Origin: CAZNUM01 sp964539305
GTDB taxonomy: Bacteria; Fidelibacterota; Marinisomatia; Marinisomatales; TCS55
Length of the DNA stretch: 23,422 nt
Assembly: GCA_964539305.1 (NCBI GenBank)
Contig: CAZIIM010000029.1
Coordinates: forward strand, 1 to 23,422
Direction of reading: 5' to 3'
Under the pieces are notes generated by a model. It was not told the origin of the DNA, made no database searches, and saw only the letters and a list, made by a program, of their open reading frames with translations. Made by a program: the position numbers and the translations under genes. Shown one piece after another: positions 22,068 to 23,422 of the stretch (positions are counted from its first letter, which is position 1; each line of letters opens with the position of its first letter).

Positions 22068-22499
22068 GTGCTACTTTCCAAAACATCGGAATACGCGATC
22101 CGGATGGTGTTTTATTTATTACGCGATGGAAATACTGATCAGTATATTCGCCTCAATCAAATCGCCGATGCACTGGGTGTTTCCTTTTATCAGCTGACAA
22201 AAGTCGCTCAAAAATTAATCCAGGCGGGCGTTTTGATTTCCTACACCGGACCCAATGGGGGGATTGCGCTCAGCAGCGATTCCAACCGGATCCGGCTGGT
22301 TGATGTGGTGGCACCGATTGAAGGAGAGGACTTCTTTGACCGTTGTGTTCTCGGTTTGAATGAATGTGGTCGGGAAGATCCCTGCCCGGTTCATTCCTAC
22401 TGGGAGGAGATTAAAATACGCTTGAATCAGCTCTTTCAGGATACCACCCTGGAGGAAATCCGTGAGAATAATCCCATGGGACGTTTATCACTTAAGTAA
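22068..22499 (+). CDS. Rrf2 family transcriptional regulator with likely Fe-S cluster (NsrR/IscR-like)
   Basis: A 143-residue winged-helix regulator of the Rrf2 family: LLSKTSEYAIRMVFYLL at the start, recognition region NQIADALGVSFYQLTKVAQKLIQAG (30-54), and wing SYTGPNGGIAL. Three cysteines (93, 100 and 106 in RCVLGLNECGREDPCPVH) sit where NsrR and IscR bind a [2Fe-2S] or [4Fe-4S] cluster. The protein is therefore probably a sensor of nitric oxide, oxygen or Fe-S status. It starts at GTG 22068 with GGGGG upstream. Fifteen bases separate it from the cytochrome gene, and nosZ follows, so it probably controls this denitrification operon and itself. Confidence 0.9.
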   Translation: MLLSKTSEYAIRMVFYLLRDGNTDQYIRLNQIADALGVSFYQLTKVAQKLIQAGVLISYTGPNGGIALSSDSNRIRLVDVVAPIEGEDFFDRCVLGLNECGREDPCPVHSYWEEIKIRLNQLFQDTTLEEIRENNPMGRLSLK

Positions 22500-22514
22500 G
22501 AAAAGGAATTATCG

Positions 22515-22967
22515 ATGAAGAAAACATTATGGGCAACCTTCCTGCTGGCACTGTTGGTGACCGGCTGCGGCAAGGAAAAAGCCCCTGAAACCAAAACGGC
22601 GGTCCGGCCGGACGGCCTCACTGAAAAACAGATTGAGTACGGTATCGGTCCGATTGAATCGGTAACCCTGGGTGCTCTTAATCCAGAACTGGCCAAGAAA
22701 GGGCAGGAGAAGTTTGTGTTAAAATGCTCCGCCTGCCACAAGCTGGATGAAAGACTGGTGGGACCCCCGTTGCGGGGCGTGACCCAGCGCCGTCGGCCTG
22801 AGTTTATCATGAATATGATGCTGAACCCGGATGAAATGGTGAAGAAACATCCGGTGGTGAAAAAATTGCTGGGGGAATATTTCGTCCCCATGACGTTCCA
22901 GAATATTACCCAGGAAGATGCCCGGGCGATTCTGGAATATTTACGAAGCGTTGAGCAGGGGGACTGA
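22515..22967 (+). CDS. Lipoprotein class I cytochrome c, NosC-like
   Basis: A 150-residue monoheme cytochrome c anchored as a lipoprotein (lipobox VTGC, Cys18). Heme is bound by CSACH (71-75), followed by LVGPPLRGV, and the axial Met126 lies in YFVPMTF. The C-terminal helix DARAILEYLRSV is typical of class I. It should face the periplasm and carry electrons to nitrous oxide reductase, whose gene follows by 57 bases. Small c-type cytochromes next to nosZ are a known feature of clade II nos clusters. AAAAGGA precedes the ATG. Confidence 0.92.
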   Translation: MKKTLWATFLLALLVTGCGKEKAPETKTAVRPDGLTEKQIEYGIGPIESVTLGALNPELAKKGQEKFVLKCSACHKLDERLVGPPLRGVTQRRRPEFIMNMMLNPDEMVKKHPVVKKLLGEYFVPMTFQNITQEDARAILEYLRSVEQGD

Positions 22968-23024
22968 GGACCCTGAGAAAGAGTTGAAAACGATTTTCAA
23001 CGAGCGAAACAAACAGGAGGACAA

Positions 23025-23422
23025 ATGAACAGAATAAACCACAATCACGCGGTTTATGCGCTGGTCACGGCCCTGATTCTGGTGCTGGCCGGTTGCAACA
23101 GTAACCGCGAGGTGATTGGAAATGCGGAAGCTGCGTCCAAAGTGTACGTAGCACCGGGCGAATATGACGAATTCTACAGTTTTATGTCCGGGGGCTTTAG
23201 CGGTCAGCTGTCGGTTTACGGTTTACCGTCGGGACGGTTATTCAAGATCATTCCGGTCTTTTCCGTCAATCCCGAAAACGGTTACGGGTTCACGGAAGAA
23301 ACCAAGAATATGCTGCAAACTTCACGGGGGTTCCTGCCTTGGGATGATGCCCATCATCCGGAATTATCACAGACGGATGGGGTTCCCGACGGGCGCTGGA
23401 TCTTCATAAACGCCAACAATAC
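23025..23422 (+). CDS. nosZ: Nitrous oxide reductase, clade II (Sec-exported), N-terminal part
   Basis: The frame begins at ATG 23025 with AGGAGG (23015-23020) and is still open at the window end, giving 132 residues. It matches the N-terminus of nitrous oxide reductase: YVAPGEYDEFYSFMSGGFSGQ, then IPVFSVNPENGYGFTEE and PWDDAHHPELSQTDG, given in pieces. His110 and His111 in DDAHHPE correspond to copper ligands of the catalytic CuZ site. The signal is a lipoprotein-like Sec signal (LAGC, Cys24) and no twin-arginine motif is present, which marks clade II. NosZ reduces N2O to N2 in the periplasm. The CuA domain lies outside the window. Confidence 0.95.
   Translation, partial: MNRINHNHAVYALVTALILVLAGCNSNREVIGNAEAASKVYVAPGEYDEFYSFMSGGFSGQLSVYGLPSGRLFKIIPVFSVNPENGYGFTEETKNMLQTSRGFLPWDDAHHPELSQTDGVPDGRWIFINANN

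Noticed and set aside
23164..23409. 81-codon frame inside nosZ
   Set aside because: It is out of frame with the clearly recognisable NosZ N-terminus, which is open to the window end.

Overview
The window looks like a metagenome-assembled or draft contig from a Gram-negative bacterium of the FCB superphylum. Marinimicrobia, Calditrichota or KSB1-like lineages fit best, but this is an inference. Supporting signs are a C-terminal secretion/sorting domain with the NYPNPFNPET motif on a very large secreted protease, many lipoproteins, several TTG/GTG starts, and tRNAs whose CCA ends are not encoded. Two runs of exactly 100 N are scaffold gaps. The first is flanked by an identical 55-bp sequence and is probably a failed contig join rather than missing DNA.

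Layout. 1-514: the end of an S9 prolyl oligopeptidase. 568-798: a tRNA-Ala fragment fused to a palindrome, the intact tRNA-Ala(GGC) and a strong terminator. 1114-1853: two small membrane proteins. 1930-3038: a Pycsar-effector-like (PycTM/DUF5706-like) membrane protein overlapping by 1 nt a lipoprotein with ten collagen Gly-X-Y triplets. 3109-3447: a SUI1/YciH protein. 3492-5562: a three-gene cluster of an UshA/5'-nucleotidase-like lipoprotein, a membrane-anchored rhodanese and a MauE/DoxX-like membrane protein. The first of these has an in-frame TGA (codon 45, motif CG-Sec) followed by a textbook bacterial SECIS hairpin, so it is a selenoprotein that ordinary gene calling truncates. 5602-5710: tRNA-Gly and terminator. 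5789-11606: an M28 peptidase, a 998-aa secreted HExxH protease and an ASH-domain/TPR lipoprotein. 11628-17675: an SDR oxidoreductase, a carboxypeptidase-regulatory-domain protein (minus strand), a putative outer-membrane barrel, an M3 oligopeptidase lipoprotein and several small proteins. 17729-18248: tRNA-Cys, tRNA-Leu, and three degraded tRNA-Leu 3' fragments, each carrying a palindrome in its T-arm. 18514-20360: a possibly CrtC/AttH-like protein overlapping an isoprenylcysteine-methyltransferase-like membrane protein broken by the second gap. 20740-21870: a short GlpD-like dehydrogenase (minus strand). 22068-23422: an Rrf2 regulator with three cysteines, a lipoprotein cytochrome c and the start of clade II (Sec-exported) nosZ.

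How the genes work together. The cell appears heterotrophic and peptide-degrading, with four peptidases, at least three of them clearly exported. It can probably respire N2O with nosZ fed by the adjacent cytochrome c under a NsrR/IscR-type Fe-S regulator. It also encodes an extracytoplasmic Cys/Sec redox cluster whose job is not known. The most interesting items are the hidden selenoprotein and its cluster, the tRNA-fragment palindromes, and the orphan Pycsar-like effector coupled to a collagen-like lipoprotein.
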